A stretch of DNA of 21,078 bases, taken from contig MNCI01009176.1 of NCBI GenBank assembly GCA_015680685.1, forward strand, positions 578,139-599,216. Direction: 5' to 3'. Shown in pieces: positions 1 to 9,146 of this stretch; within the stretch, counting starts at the first letter, position 1, and each line of letters opens with the position of its first letter. The notes below the pieces were generated by a model. That model ran no database searches. It was not told the DNA's origin and saw only the letters and a program-made list of their open reading frames with translations. Origin of the DNA: Gnetum montanum (Eukaryota; Streptophyta; Gnetopsida; Gnetales; Gnetaceae). Made by a program: the position numbers and the translations under genes.

Positions 1-98
1 TGCAACACAACACAAAATCCTAACTGAATTATCTTCATTTCATTCCATTTCTAATTTTGAACTCATTGAACAAAAACCAGCCAAGCCTAAGTCCATAC

Positions 99-1181
99 CT
101 TTTGATCGTCAGTGACTCCATCTCCTTTGGCTCCATAGCTATCAACATTGAAGATCTTGCTCACAGCCATGCCAACCAAAGCTTTACGATTATTAAGTAA
201 AAATGAAAATGATGATGGATTATCAATATTATCGATGTCAGAAGCTTTACGATCATAACGCAAAAATGAAAATGATGATGGATTATTAATATTATCGTGG
301 TCAGAAGCTTCACGCAAGAATGAAAATGATGATGGATTGTTATTGGCGTCAGAAGCTTCACGCAAGAATGAAAATGATGATGGATTACTATTGGCCTCAG
401 AAGCTTCACGCAAGAATGAAAATGATGATGGATTACTATTGGCCTCAGAAGGTTCACGCAAGAACGAAAATGATGATGGATTACTATTGGCGTCAGAACC
501 TTCACGCAAGAATGAAAATGATGATGGATTAGTATTGGCATCAGAAGGTTCACACAAGAATGAAAATGGTGATGGATTACTATTGGCCTTAGAAGCTTTA
601 CACACGAATGAAATTGATGATGGATTACTATTGGCGTCAGAAGCTTCACGCAAGAATGAAAATGATGATGGATTACTATTGGCCTCAGAAGCTTCACACA
701 AGAATGAAAATGATGATGGATCATTATTGGCGTCAGAACCTTCATGCAAGAATGAAAATGATGATGGATTAGTATTGGCATCAAAAGGTTCACACAAGAA
801 TGAAAATGGTGATGGATTACTATTGGACTTAGAAGCTTTACACACGAATGAAATTGATGATGGATTACTATTGGCGTCAAAAGCTTCATGCAAGAATGAA
901 AATGATGATGGATTACTATTGGCATCAGAAGCTTCACGCAAGAATGAAAATGATGATTGATTACTATTGGCATCAGAAGCTTCACGCAAGAATGAAAATG
1001 ATGATGGATTACTATTGGCATCAGAAGCTTCACGCAAGAATGAAAATGATGATGGATTATGAATATCATTGGCGTTAGCAGCAAAAGTAGAAGAAGAAAT
1101 GAAGCAGATGAAGAGCATGGATCGCCAGATTTGCCAAAAAGAGGCCACCACCTTCCTGCTGGACCTTGTTTGCCCATCCAT
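99..1181 (-). CDS. Polygalacturonase (GH28) first coding exon, copy A, with 18-unit N-terminal repeat
   Basis: This is the open first exon (361 codons) of a pectin-degrading GH28 enzyme, expected to be secreted to the cell wall. Residues 1-20 are polar and basic, residues about 21-35 form a hydrophobic core (MLFICFISSSTFA), and signal-peptide cleavage is likely near A34-A37. Residues 42-337 are 18 repeats of the type NPSSFSFLREASDANS. Residues 342-361 read KIFNVDSYGAKGDGVTDDQK, the classic GH28 start (FNVxxYGAKGDGxTDD). The exon ends AAAAG followed by a GTATGG donor in phase 0; exon 2 lies off the left edge. The start chosen is the ATG of MDGQTRSS, because copies B and C carry an in-frame stop just upstream. 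In A an in-frame ATG at 1265 could add 28 residues. The catalytic residues lie in later exons that are not in the window, so activity cannot be judged. This copy has no disabling change in view. Confidence 0.8.
171..1058 (-). repeat. 48-bp tandem coding repeat, copy A (18 units)
   Basis: Eighteen head-to-tail units lie within exon 1, mostly exactly 16 codons. The last three are 18, 21 and 17 codons (ending DHDNIN, DIDNID and LLNNRKALVG). Units differ mainly at the REASDANS half (REAS, HEAF, CEPF, REGS, VCKAS). Units 5-9 and 10-14 show the same order of variants (ISFVCKAS, PFSFLCEP, EGS, EASE/EPSE, REAS), so a five-unit, 240-bp block was probably duplicated. The unit length is a multiple of three, so copy-number change keeps the frame. 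No known domain was recognised; the composition (N, S, D, A) suggests a disordered extracellular spacer. Confidence 0.9.
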
Positions 1182-1265
1182 TTTTATGACAATCATCTGC
1201 CTTCTCATTTTTTGTTGCATCAGTAGGGGGTCTTCCTCACCAACGGTTTGAGTTGCGGCTCCCAT
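1182..1265 (-). other. In-frame upstream extension of copy A (uORF equivalent)
   Basis: An ATG at 1265 starts MGAATQTVGEEDPLLMQQ and reads without a stop into MDGQTRSS of copy A. In B and C the same segment ends at a TAG five codons before the MDGQ start. In A that codon is CAG, which fuses the upstream reading frame to the exon. Whether the longer protein is made is not known. It would put 28 polar residues before the signal peptide and might impair targeting. Confidence 0.5.
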
Positions 1266-1436
1266 AGAACTATTGGGCTGAATTTAAAGAGGAGTTCCGT
1301 GATGTAGAGACCAAGGAAAGATCTGCTGATTTCTCTCCAAAGTGACTATGAAATAATCACCGTAGTCTGTTATATTATAATTTGCCATGCATTTCCAACG
1401 GCCTTCAGTTACCTAAAATTTAAGTTGGTCAGAGGA
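1266..1436 (-). promoter_or_regulatory. Putative promoter and 5' leader, copy A
   Basis: This segment is highly conserved upstream of copies A, B and C. The minus strand has a TATA-like TTATAATATA at 1380-1371, about 110 bases before the ATG at 1265 and about 190 before the MDGQ start. Farther upstream the DNA becomes the minisatellite. The promoter assignment rests on position and composition only. Confidence 0.4.
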
Positions 1437-2220
1437 GCGCACATTAGTATTTTGACATAAATGTATTAAGTATTAAACCCCCAAAACCTTAACTGATCCA
1501 TAATTGTTCATATTTACGTTTGAGTCACTGCAGAGCACACATTATTATTTTAACATAAATGCATTAAGTATTAAACCCCCCAAAATCTTAATTAATCCAT
1601 AATGGTTCATACGTATGTACGCGTCACTGTGGACGCACAGCGCACATTAATATTTTAACATAAATGCATTAAGTACTAGACCATCCAAAGCCTTAGCTGA
1701 TCCATAATGGTTCATATTTATGTATGCGTTGGTGCACGCATAGCACAGATTAGCATTTTAACAAAAATGCATTAAGTATTAAACCCCCCAAAACCTTAAC
1801 CGATTCATAATGGTTCATTAGTATTTTAACAGAAATGCATTAAGCATTAAACCCCACACATAGCACACATTAGTATTTTAACATAAATGCATTAAGCATT
1901 AAACCCCCGAAAACCTTAACCGATTCATAATGGTTCCTACGTAGACATCACTGTGGACGTAGAACATACATTAATATTTTAACACATATGCATTAAGTAC
2001 TAAACCCCCCAAAACCTTAACCGATCCATAATGGTTCATATTTACTTATGCATCACTACTTTGGTGGACGCAGAGCACACATTAATATTTTAACAGAAAT
2101 GCATTAAGTAATGGTTTATACGTACGTAGAACACACATTAATATTTTAACAAAAATGCATTAAGTAATGGTTCATACGTACGCAGAGCACACATTAACAT
2201 TTTAACAGAAATGCATTAAG
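1437..2220. repeat. Degenerate minisatellite upstream of copy A
   Basis: About ten copies of a core like ATTTTAACATAAATGCATTA occur at irregular spacing of about 50-110 bp. They are separated by linkers containing TTAAACCCCCCAAAACCTTAA and CCATAATGGTTCATA motifs. Long and short units alternate, which suggests several rounds of unequal exchange. The same array, also with about ten cores, lies upstream of copy B, while C keeps only the first core. The 48-bp coding repeat is unrelated. Confidence 0.85.
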
Positions 2221-2801
2221 TTGCCATATGCGTCCAATTTTGAAAACGTCAAACTCGTAAATTTTGATAGAGACGTGTGCACTCATAAATTAAATACGTA
2301 CATGTATGAACCATCCTATGACATATGCAATGATTATCATGACCATCCTCTCAGCTATGTTTACGTGTTGCTTATTGTAACCCTCAGTTGCCATATATTT
2401 CAATTCTTAAGATGTGGACATAATTCAACGGTCCAAACTAGTTATGGGAAATCAAATGACAATGAAAAGTTTGAAACCATTTCTTTGAATTTTGTATTTT
2501 TAAAAAATGATTATTCACATGATAGCTGCACAATTAGGCCTCCTGTACCGTGTGTGCACCAAAACATTAAATAAAGTTTTAAAATATAAGGCATGTCACC
2601 TAATCTTCAAGACAAATATCATAGCACCTAGCTCTAGTTCATGCACGGGATATCTAGTTCCATTCACAAAGCTCAAATTTCTAATAAAGAGTGGAGCACC
2701 TAGCTCTAGATCATGCACAGGATATCTAGTTCCATCCACAAAGCTCAAATTTCTGAAAAAGAGTGGAAAAAGAAACAAGGAAGGAAAGAAATTCGACGAA
2801 G
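2221..2801. repeat. Part of array unit shared with 7147-7715
   Basis: From ccaattttgaaaacgtcaaa onward this stretch matches the copy B upstream region with few differences until shortly after 2800, where the two diverge. Relative to B, about 320 bp (6830-7146) between the minisatellite and this segment are absent. It contains the duplicated RNase H-like remnant listed separately. The open frames here are not conserved as genes. Confidence 0.8.
2596..2766 (-). mobile_element. Ty3/gypsy RNase H-like remnant with 72-bp tandem duplication (array copy A)
   Basis: The minus strand reads NLSFVDGTRYPVHDLELGA, then NLSFVNGTRYPVHELELGA followed by MIFVLKIR and a stop. Plant Ty3/gypsy polyproteins have a YPxHDLELxAxxFxLKxWRHYLYG stretch in RNase H, so this looks like a short decayed fragment. 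The 72-bp units are 2623-2694 and 2695-2766. Only the lower one continues into MIFVLKIR, so the upper one is the added copy. The fragment is too short for firm family assignment. Confidence 0.45.
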
Positions 2802-3480
2802 AACAATCTTCAACTTCTTGTTTCTGTTTCGAGAAGCAGAAAAGAAACACACAATCCTAGTATTTTTAAACAAATGAACTATCATTGTAACTTATGAAAA
2901 ACATTGTAGATTTGATAGACAGAGGTGTTGTACATGTATCCTTTACTAGAGAAGTAAAGGCACCTAGTGAATTTAGCCCATACGGTTTAGGTCCAATCAT
3001 TCTCCCCATGTGCTATCGGGCATAACAGTGGGGATTAGGGCATAACTCCCATTGTTTAAGGGTAATAGGTTTTTTCATCAGGTGCTTAAGAAAAAAGGTT
3101 TTCCAGGGTTGGGATTGGTAACGAAGATTTCCTAAATAGGAAAAGAAGGTTCACTATTGAGCCAAGTGTAAACTTGATCTAGTTTCTTAAACAAGAAAAG
3201 AAAATCACCTAGAAGGCTTCATTGGAGTAAAAGGAAAGCTACAAAGAATAATAGGTGAGTTGTATGTAAATTTTATACATTTACAAGTTGACCAAGGATA
3301 ACTACAATCCCCATTGTAAGAGCAACAATTATCACAACAATTTGTAATTTAAACATGCTCATCCCACCAAGCCAGGGCCCTATGACGGTTGGTGAAGCAA
3401 AAACCCAACCCCAATTTGTAATTTAAAAATGTGTATCCCACCAAGGCAAGGTCCTGCGAGGAGTAGTGAATGAGCAAAAG
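2802..3480. other. Non-coding spacer between array units
   Basis: No convincing coding sequence was seen on either strand. The segment contains a 74-bp imperfect direct repeat (3339-3412 and 3413-3486, each beginning aatttgtaattta and containing atcccaccaag). It is the part missing between copies C and D, where a deletion joins the equivalent of 1480 to the equivalent of 3481. Confidence 0.5.
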
Positions 3481-4497
3481 CCTAACTTCTTTTCAGTGAG
3501 TGATTGGGCCCAAGCTCAAACCCAGGTCTTACAACTTGCAAAACAAGCACTTTAGCATCACTCCAAGTGATGGTCCTTGTAATATAAACATGTGATGTTT
3601 ATAAATACTTTTTAATTGTACCATTTGTTACAAAGAAAAAATAGAACAAGTTAAATAGTCATAAAGTTATATTCTTACCCACAAAACCAATCACTAATAT
3701 CAAATACATCATGCTTTTAACATCCCACTTGTTCCTAACCATTAAATAACACAATGCATTCATATAGATAAATTAATGCTTTAATGTATTCGGCCCTCCT
3801 TATTTGGGAATTAACATAGGACATGAGGTGTATTGAATCCATAATTTTGTGGAAACTCACTCAACTTGAACCAAATTTCTACCTACTTAGGTTATTGTAA
3901 ATCGAGTATTTACTTTCTACCGAAATATCACAAAGCCAGCCATGTAAAAAGCAACCAAGACAATCCAATAAAACATTTAAATTAATTTTGGTGTATTATT
4001 TTAGGGGCTAGAAACCAAGACAATTGAATGAAACAGTTAAATTATTTTTGGTGTATTATTTTAGGAGCTAGACGGTAGGTCTTGCATGTCTTATTTGTAC
4101 ATAAGAAGTGGGCCTCAGCCCATCATCAACGTTGAACTGGATAGGGAAGGGACAACAAGCACAATGGTGGAAACATCGGCATCGTTGCACAGAGATTTTG
4201 CATTCTTTTGTGCATCTCATTTCATAGAAGAAGAAACATCAGCAGCAGAAGCAGCATCATGGTTTCCCAGAAGAAGAAACATCAACATGCTTTCCTTGAC
4301 CTCTGTAAGCACTTATTTTCGAAGGTGCTATCATCGTCCCGTCAATCTATCCACAAAAGAAAATCTAGTGTATGTGCATAAATTCAGTAGAGCAGGAAAA
4401 GGGGAATCATGAGAAACAAATAATTTATAAAATCAGAACCGTTGTAAGCTAAATAACATCCTACTCTGCGATTCAAAAAATACAATTTGCCAAGTAC
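3481..4497. repeat. Duplicated 3' flank of copy B (shared with 19761-20753)
   Basis: This is closely similar to the segment downstream of exon 2 in copy D, so it is part of the duplicated unit and would be intron 2 or 3' flank in transcription order. It contains a 60-bp tandem duplication (3954-4013 and 4014-4072, starting accaagacaat), also present in D. No later GH28 exon motif was seen on the minus strand. A plus-strand open frame at 4086-4412 is broken by a TGA in D and is not supported as a gene. Confidence 0.7.
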
Positions 4498-4632
4498 CTG
4501 AAAGTATAATTTGCCATTGCAAGGGCCGGTAAAAGTGATTGGTGATACCAGGTAGGTCTTGCCAGGAGGGACCAGCAGCACCTTCGACGAGGTAGCATCA
4601 TTGCATGTAGCAGCCCAGGTTGTCAAAAAAGC
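4498..4632 (-). CDS. Polygalacturonase (GH28) exon 2, copy B
   Basis: The exon has 45 codons, bounded by a TTTTCAG acceptor and a CAG/GTACTTG donor, both phase 0, and continues exactly from exon 1 at 5008. The protein begins AFLTTWAATCNDATSSKVLL, continues with VPPGKTYLVSPITFTGPC and ends KLYFQ. This is the GH28 AFxxAWxxAC...VLVPxGKTYLxxPITFxGPC region near the start of the beta-helix. It carries no catalytic residues. No exon 3 was found downstream before the copy A promoter, so copy B looks like a 3'-truncated duplicate. It could still be transcribed, and exons could lie in sequence I failed to recognise. Confidence 0.8.
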
Positions 4633-5007
4633 CTGAAAAGAAGAATGCAATAATTAGGTGTATCATAGAATAGACACAACACCTTATTTCGCTCTTTGCA
4701 ATGCTGCTAAATTGTAAGGTAATACAGTAAGTATGTTGCTATTGGCAATAACCATTTGCACTGCAAAGCATTGTTTATGGGTTGCTCAAATTTTCCAGAG
4801 TCCAAACAAATTCCAATTAATTGCTTTTAGAAATGCAGAAAATTTAGTGGATTGATCCATAACATATATCATGTAACAGAACCGATGATGAGCTACTTGA
4901 TCTTCTCCATGCAACACAACACAAAATCCTAACTGAATTATCATCATTTCATTCCATTTCTAATTTTGAACTCATTGAACAAAAACCAGCCAAGCGCAAG
5001 TCCATAC
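4633..5007 (-). other. Intron 1 of copy B (375 bp)
   Basis: Donor GTATGGACTTG follows exon 1 and acceptor CATTCTTCTTTTCAG precedes exon 2, so phase 0 is kept. The same intron is visible in part next to copy A (1-98), copy C (18437-18667) and copy D (20889-21078). It is AT-rich with no other feature seen. Confidence 0.75.
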
Positions 5008-5781
5008 CTTTTGATCGTCAGTGACTCCATCTCCTTTGGCTCCATAGTTGTCAACATTGAAGATCTTGCTCACAGCCGTGCCAACCAAAGCTTTACGATT
5101 ATTAAGCAAAAATGAAAATGATGATGGATTATCAATATTATCGACGTCAGAAGCTTTACGATCATAACCCAAAAATGAAAATGATGATGGATTATTAATA
5201 GTATTGGCTGATGATGGATTATTAACATTATCGTGGTCAGAAGCTTCACGCAAGAATGAAAATGATGATGGATTGTTATTGGCGTCAAAAGCTTCACGCA
5301 AAAATGAAAATGATGATGGATTACTATTAGCCTCAGAAGGTTCACGCAAGAATGAAAATGATGATGGATTACTATTGGTGTCAGAACCTTCACGCAGGAA
5401 TGAAAATGATGATGGATTAGTGTTGGCATCAAAAGGTTCACACAAGAATGAAAATGGTGATGGATTACTATTGGCCTTAGAAGCTTTACACACGAATGAA
5501 ATTGATGATGGATTACTATTGGTGTCAGAAGCTTCACGCAAGAATGAAAATGATGATGGATTACTATTGGCGTCAGAAGCTTCACGCAAGAATGAAAATG
5601 ATGATGGATTACTATTGGCGTCAGAAGCTTCACGTAAGAATGAAAATGATGATGGATTATGAATATCATTGGCGTTAGCAGCAAAAGTAGAAGCAGAAAT
5701 AAAGCAGATGAAGAGCATGGGTTGCCAGATTTGCCAGAAAGAGGCCACCATCTTCCTGCTGGACCTTGTTTGCCCATCCAT
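5008..5781 (-). CDS. Polygalacturonase (GH28) first coding exon, copy B, 12 repeat units
   Basis: This is an open exon of 258 codons. Residues 1-41 are a signal peptide region (MDGQTRSSRKMVASFWQ, then MLFICFISASTFAANA). Residues 42-234 carry 12 repeats of NPSSFSFLREASDANS, one of them shortened to NPSSANTIN. The exon ends KIFNVDNYGAKGDGVTDDQK, the conserved GH28 N-terminal motif, and splices in phase 0 to exon 2 at 4632. The MDGQ ATG is preferred because a TAG lies in frame five codons upstream. Compared with copy A it lacks the five-unit block duplication. The 5' end is intact, but later exons are missing, so a full enzyme is unlikely. Confidence 0.8.
5080..5658 (-). repeat. 48-bp tandem coding repeat, copy B (12 units)
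   Basis: Eight 16-codon units are followed by units of 18, 9, 21 and 17 codons. The unit order REAS, REAS, REAS, ISFVCKAS, PFSFLCEP, EGS, EPSE, REAF matches copy C almost unit for unit, so this is probably closer to the ancestral array than copy A. The nine-codon unit NPSSANTIN lost the FSFLREASK portion present in C, an in-frame deletion. Confidence 0.9.
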
Positions 5782-5796
5782 TTTTATGACAATCAA

Positions 5797-5865
5797 CTAC
5801 CTTCTCATTTTTCGTTGCATCAGTAGGGGGTCTTCCTCACCAACGGTCTGAGCTGCACCTCCCAT
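5797..5865 (-). other. Short upstream ORF before copy B
   Basis: A 22-residue reading frame (MGGAAQTVGEEDPLLMQRKM and two more residues) ends at TAG, 15 bases before the MDGQ ATG and in frame with it. The same frame occurs in C, and in A it is fused to the exon. If transcribed it would act as a uORF and could lower translation of the main frame. Its conservation may simply reflect recent duplication. Confidence 0.45.
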
Positions 5866-6036
5866 AGAACTATTGGGCTGAATTTAAAGAGGAGTTCCGT
5901 GATGTAGAGACCAAGGAAAGATCTGCTGATTTCTCTCCAAAGTGACTATGAAATAATCACCGTAGTCTGTTATATTATAATTTTCCATGCATTTCCAACG
6001 GCCTTCAGTTACCTAAAATTTAAGTTGGTCAGAGGA
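5866..6036 (-). promoter_or_regulatory. Putative promoter and leader, copy B
   Basis: This is nearly identical to the region upstream of copy A. A TATA-like TTATAATATA on the minus strand lies at 5980-5971, about 105 bases before the upstream ATG. No other regulatory motif is claimed. Confidence 0.4.
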
Positions 6037-6830
6037 GCGCACATTAGTATTTTGACATAAATGTATTAAGTATTAAACCCCAAAAGCCTTAACTGATCCA
6101 TAATTGTTCATATTTACGTTTGAGTCACTGCAGAGCACACATTATTATTTTAACATAAATGCATTAAGTATTAAACCCCCCAAAATCTTAATTGATCCAT
6201 AATCGTTCATACGTATGTATGCATCACTGTGGACGCACAGTGCACATTAGTATTTTAACACAAATGCATTAAGTAACACCCTCCAAAGCATTAGTTGATC
6301 CATAATGGTTCATATTTACGTATGCGTCGATGCACGCATAACACACATTAGCATTTTAACATAAATGCATTAAGTATTAAACCCCACACATAACACACAT
6401 TAATATTTTAACAGAAATGCATTAAGTATTAAACCCCCCAAAACCTTAACTGATTCATAATGGTTCATTAGTATTTTAACAGAAATGCATTAAGTATTAA
6501 ACCCCCGAAAACCTTAACCGATTCATAATCGTTCATACGTAGACATCACTGTGGACGTAGAACACACATTAATATTTTAACGCATATGCATTAAGTACTA
6601 AACCCCCCAAAACCTTAACCGATCCATAATGGTTCATATTTACTTATGCATCACTACTTTGGTGGACGCAGAGCACACATTAATATTTTAACAGAAATGC
6701 ATTAAGTAACGGTTCATACGTACGCAGAGCACACATTAATATTTTAACAGAAATGCATTAAGTAACGGTTCATACGTACGTAGAGCACACATTAATATTT
6801 TAATAGAAATGCATTAAGTAGCGGTTCACA
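6037..6830. repeat. Degenerate minisatellite upstream of copy B
   Basis: About ten cores of the ATTTTAACAGAAATGCATTA type lie with CCATAATGGTTCAT linkers. They are orthologous in layout to 1437-2220, though individual linkers have been lost or gained (for example near 6270-6400). The last three cores form a more regular run of about 57-bp units. Confidence 0.85.
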
Positions 6831-7146
6831 CAGAAATGCTTTTGAGGATTGCAAAGTATGGTGTATTTTGGAGACATGCTCTATAACGTAAATGAGAAGC
6901 ATGCTAAAATAATATATTTAAATAATATTCTGAATGCATGAATGAAAATATGCTATAAAGTCCTAAAAAATTAATTGGTGTTATATTTTGCTGCATCTCT
7001 CCCAGATCACATAGTGCTAGTGTGGCCCATGCCATGTTTCTAAGTTTATTACACACAGATCTTGCTGCAATAGTTCACTTAAAAGATTTTAATTTTTTCT
7101 ATCTAAACAATGGAAGTCATACTGAACGTCCCCAGGGTGTCCCCAA
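6831..7146. other. Segment present in unit B, absent from unit A
   Basis: About 315 bp lie between the minisatellite and the shared 7147-7715 segment. Unit A joins these two directly at about 2220, so A carries a deletion or B an insertion. No coding sequence, terminal inverted repeat or tandem repeat was seen. Confidence 0.5.
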
Positions 7147-7516
7147 TGCATCCAATTTTGAAAACGTCAAACTCGTAAATTTTGATAGAGACGTGTGCAC
7201 TCATAAATTAAATACGTACATGTATGAACCATCCTATGACATATGCAATGATTATCATGACCATCGTCTCAGCTATGTTTACATGTTGCTTATTGTAATC
7301 CTCAGTTGCCATATATTTCAATTCTGAAGATGTAGACATAATTCAACGGTCCAAACCAGTTATTGGAAATCAAATGACAATGAAAAATTTGAAACCATTT
7401 CTTTGAATTTTTTATTTTTAAAAAACAATTATTCACATGATAGCTGCATAATTAGGCCTCTTGTACCGTGTGTGCACCAAAACATTAAATAAAGTTTTAA
7501 AATATGAGGCATGTCA

Positions 7517-7684
7517 CCTAATCTTCAAGACAAATATCATAGCACCTAGCTCTAGATCATGCACGGGATATCTAGTTCCATTCACAAAGCTCAAATTTCT
7601 GATAAAGAGTGGAGCACCTAGCTCTAGATCATGCACAAGATATCTAGTTCCATCCACAAAGCTCAAATTTCTGAAAAAGAGTGG
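7517..7684 (-). mobile_element. Ty3/gypsy RNase H-like remnant with 72-bp duplication (array copy B)
   Basis: This is the second copy of the remnant at 2596-2766. The minus strand gives NLSFVDGTRYLVHDLELGA, then NLSFVNGTRYPVHDLELGA and MIFVLKIR before a TGA where gypsy elements have R of RRHYLYG. The 72-bp units start at 7541 and 7613. Sharing the duplication with unit A dates it before the array expanded. Confidence 0.45.
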
Positions 7685-7715
7685 AAAACGAAAGAAGGAA
7701 AGAAATTCGACGAAG

Positions 7716-9016
7716 TCTTTGCATGGTGTGGTTCTCAAGCAAAAGTAGTAAAAAAAGAAAGAAAGAAAGGAGTGAGAATTCAAAGCACACCCCTTGGACA
7801 AAATAATCATCTAGGCTACAAGCACTGGTTATGAAACTAAACAAACATGTTCCCTCTAACAAAGTCCCTTTCTTGCTTCCTACTTTTCCTTTTCTCGTTT
7901 CCTTGGAATGGTGGTGACTCTTTGGTGGAAGCATTCTTGTTACTTCAAGAGGATGAATTGGCGAAGCGTATTAATGTGAAGTCACTAGATGTGGATTGTT
8001 TAAGGCTGGATTTGGAATGAGATCTACTCAGTCACATTAACCATAAATACACAAGGGGTTGTACACCACCTTGTTCTTGGGACTCCATTCCATTCTCTTC
8101 TTCCCATCATTCTTTCTCCATTTGTTACCTCATTGCCGATTGTATCAGTAGTATATATTCTGGTTGATGCATTGTTTTCTCTTTGGTGAATTCTTGGGGT
8201 TAAGTCTTTAACTCTTGCTCCCAACTGACATTTCCAGAGCCTACGGACTCTTTGAATGTGGGTTTGTTAGGGCATAAAGGGCATGAGCCTACTTTGGGGA
8301 GGACCCACTGGCATTCCTATTTGGTGCATCAATTAAATTCTTTCCCTTAAACATTTCCATAATCAACATTTCTTTTGTTCATTCCCATCTCTGACATCCA
8401 TTTTATCGACATTGTCGTTGTTTCTTTTTCTCCATCTTTCTTATTCCTTATCTTTTTTCATTCCATCACTACCGGAGGATCACTTTTAGTTATGGGGGCC
8501 CTGGTCCAGTTTTTTCAATTTTTCTTAACCCCTACACCTTGGGTAGTCACTAGTGTTATATCTTTAGAATCCGTATTAGCCATATCACAACTCAGCCAAT
8601 GCACCTTACACCGAGGCAAGGTATCAACTATATTATGATTTACTTATCCTTGCTCATATGTGACTGTGTTGTGTGTGCAGATGGCAATCATATAGCAATG
8701 GACTGGACTTGGAGGAAACACTCAGGATGGACTGGTGTTGGAACGGTTATGCAAGGAACAAGGTTGATGGCATGGTCATGGATGGACAACAAAGGGCACA
8801 ATCTTAGTGTCGGCAGCAACATGTCTTCTCCTTTTCTCTCTCTCTTCTCTCTTAGCTGCCAAATAAGGTTGGATGTCAATTGTGTATAGTGTTCACTCTT
8901 GTGGTTATGAACATTAATGATTGTCATGAATTGTAATGTTGATCCGTTCACATGTCATCCCATTCACCATTAGTTGTCATTCAAGTCAATAATCCCATAC
9001 CTTTCCAATATTTTGT
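7716..9016. other. Unassigned sequence left of the LTR-like end
   Basis: Homology to the array units stops at about 7715. No intact gene is seen here. Short open frames lack recognisable motifs. By position, some of it may be decayed internal sequence of the gypsy-like element whose 3' end lies at about 9017, but no integrase or reverse transcriptase motif was identified. Confidence 0.4.
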
Positions 9017-9064
9017 AAGGAACTCGAGGATGAGTTTTCATTCAATCATGGGGGTATGATGAGC

Positions 9065-9130
9065 CGCAATATCGCATACGCGATATCACATCCATCACGC
9101 AATATCGCATTTGCGATATCACATCCTCCC
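9065..9130. repeat. 33-bp tandem duplication of a palindrome in the putative U3
   Basis: Two 33-bp units (9065-9097 and 9098-9130) each contain ATATCGC, a four-base spacer (ATAC or ATTT) and GCGATAT, a perfect 7-bp inverted repeat. They lie just upstream of the TATA-like box at 9139, a position typical of LTR enhancer or binding-site repeats. Confidence 0.75.
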
Positions 9131-9138
9131 TCATCTTC

Positions 9139-9146
9139 TATAAATA
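9139..9146 (+). promoter_or_regulatory. TATA box of the putative LTR
   Basis: A perfect TATAAATA lies about 80 bp into the putative LTR and directly after the tandem palindrome. Transcription, if any, would start near 9170. Confidence 0.4.

Noticed and set aside
171-1058. CRISPR array
   Set aside because: The repeats are contiguous 48-bp coding units without unique spacers, in a plant-like genome.
161-1177. Long histidine-rich open frame on the minus strand (HHHFHSCVKLL repeats) and plus-strand frames with NENDDGLLLASEAS repeats
   Set aside because: The 48-bp unit is a multiple of three and happens to lack stops in several frames, so any repeat run is open in each. Only the frame with the signal peptide and GH28 motif makes sense. 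The same applies to 5070-5777, 5204-5662, 18598-19458 and 18858-19343.
2507-2860. Plus-strand open frames containing APSSRSCTGYLVPSTKLKFL repeats (also 7461-7748)
   Set aside because: They are the reverse-strand reading of the duplicated RNase H-like remnant; no start context or family supports them.
3481-3590. Possible tRNA-derived repeat (gctcaaacccaggtcttaca)
   Set aside because: It loosely resembles common plant tRNA-like debris, but no cloverleaf or second promoter box could be drawn.
4086-4412. Plus-strand 108-residue open frame MSYLYIRSG, also at 20342-20578
   Set aside because: It is interrupted by TGA in the second copy, differs by many replacement changes, has no family signature and lies opposite the polygalacturonase 3' flank.
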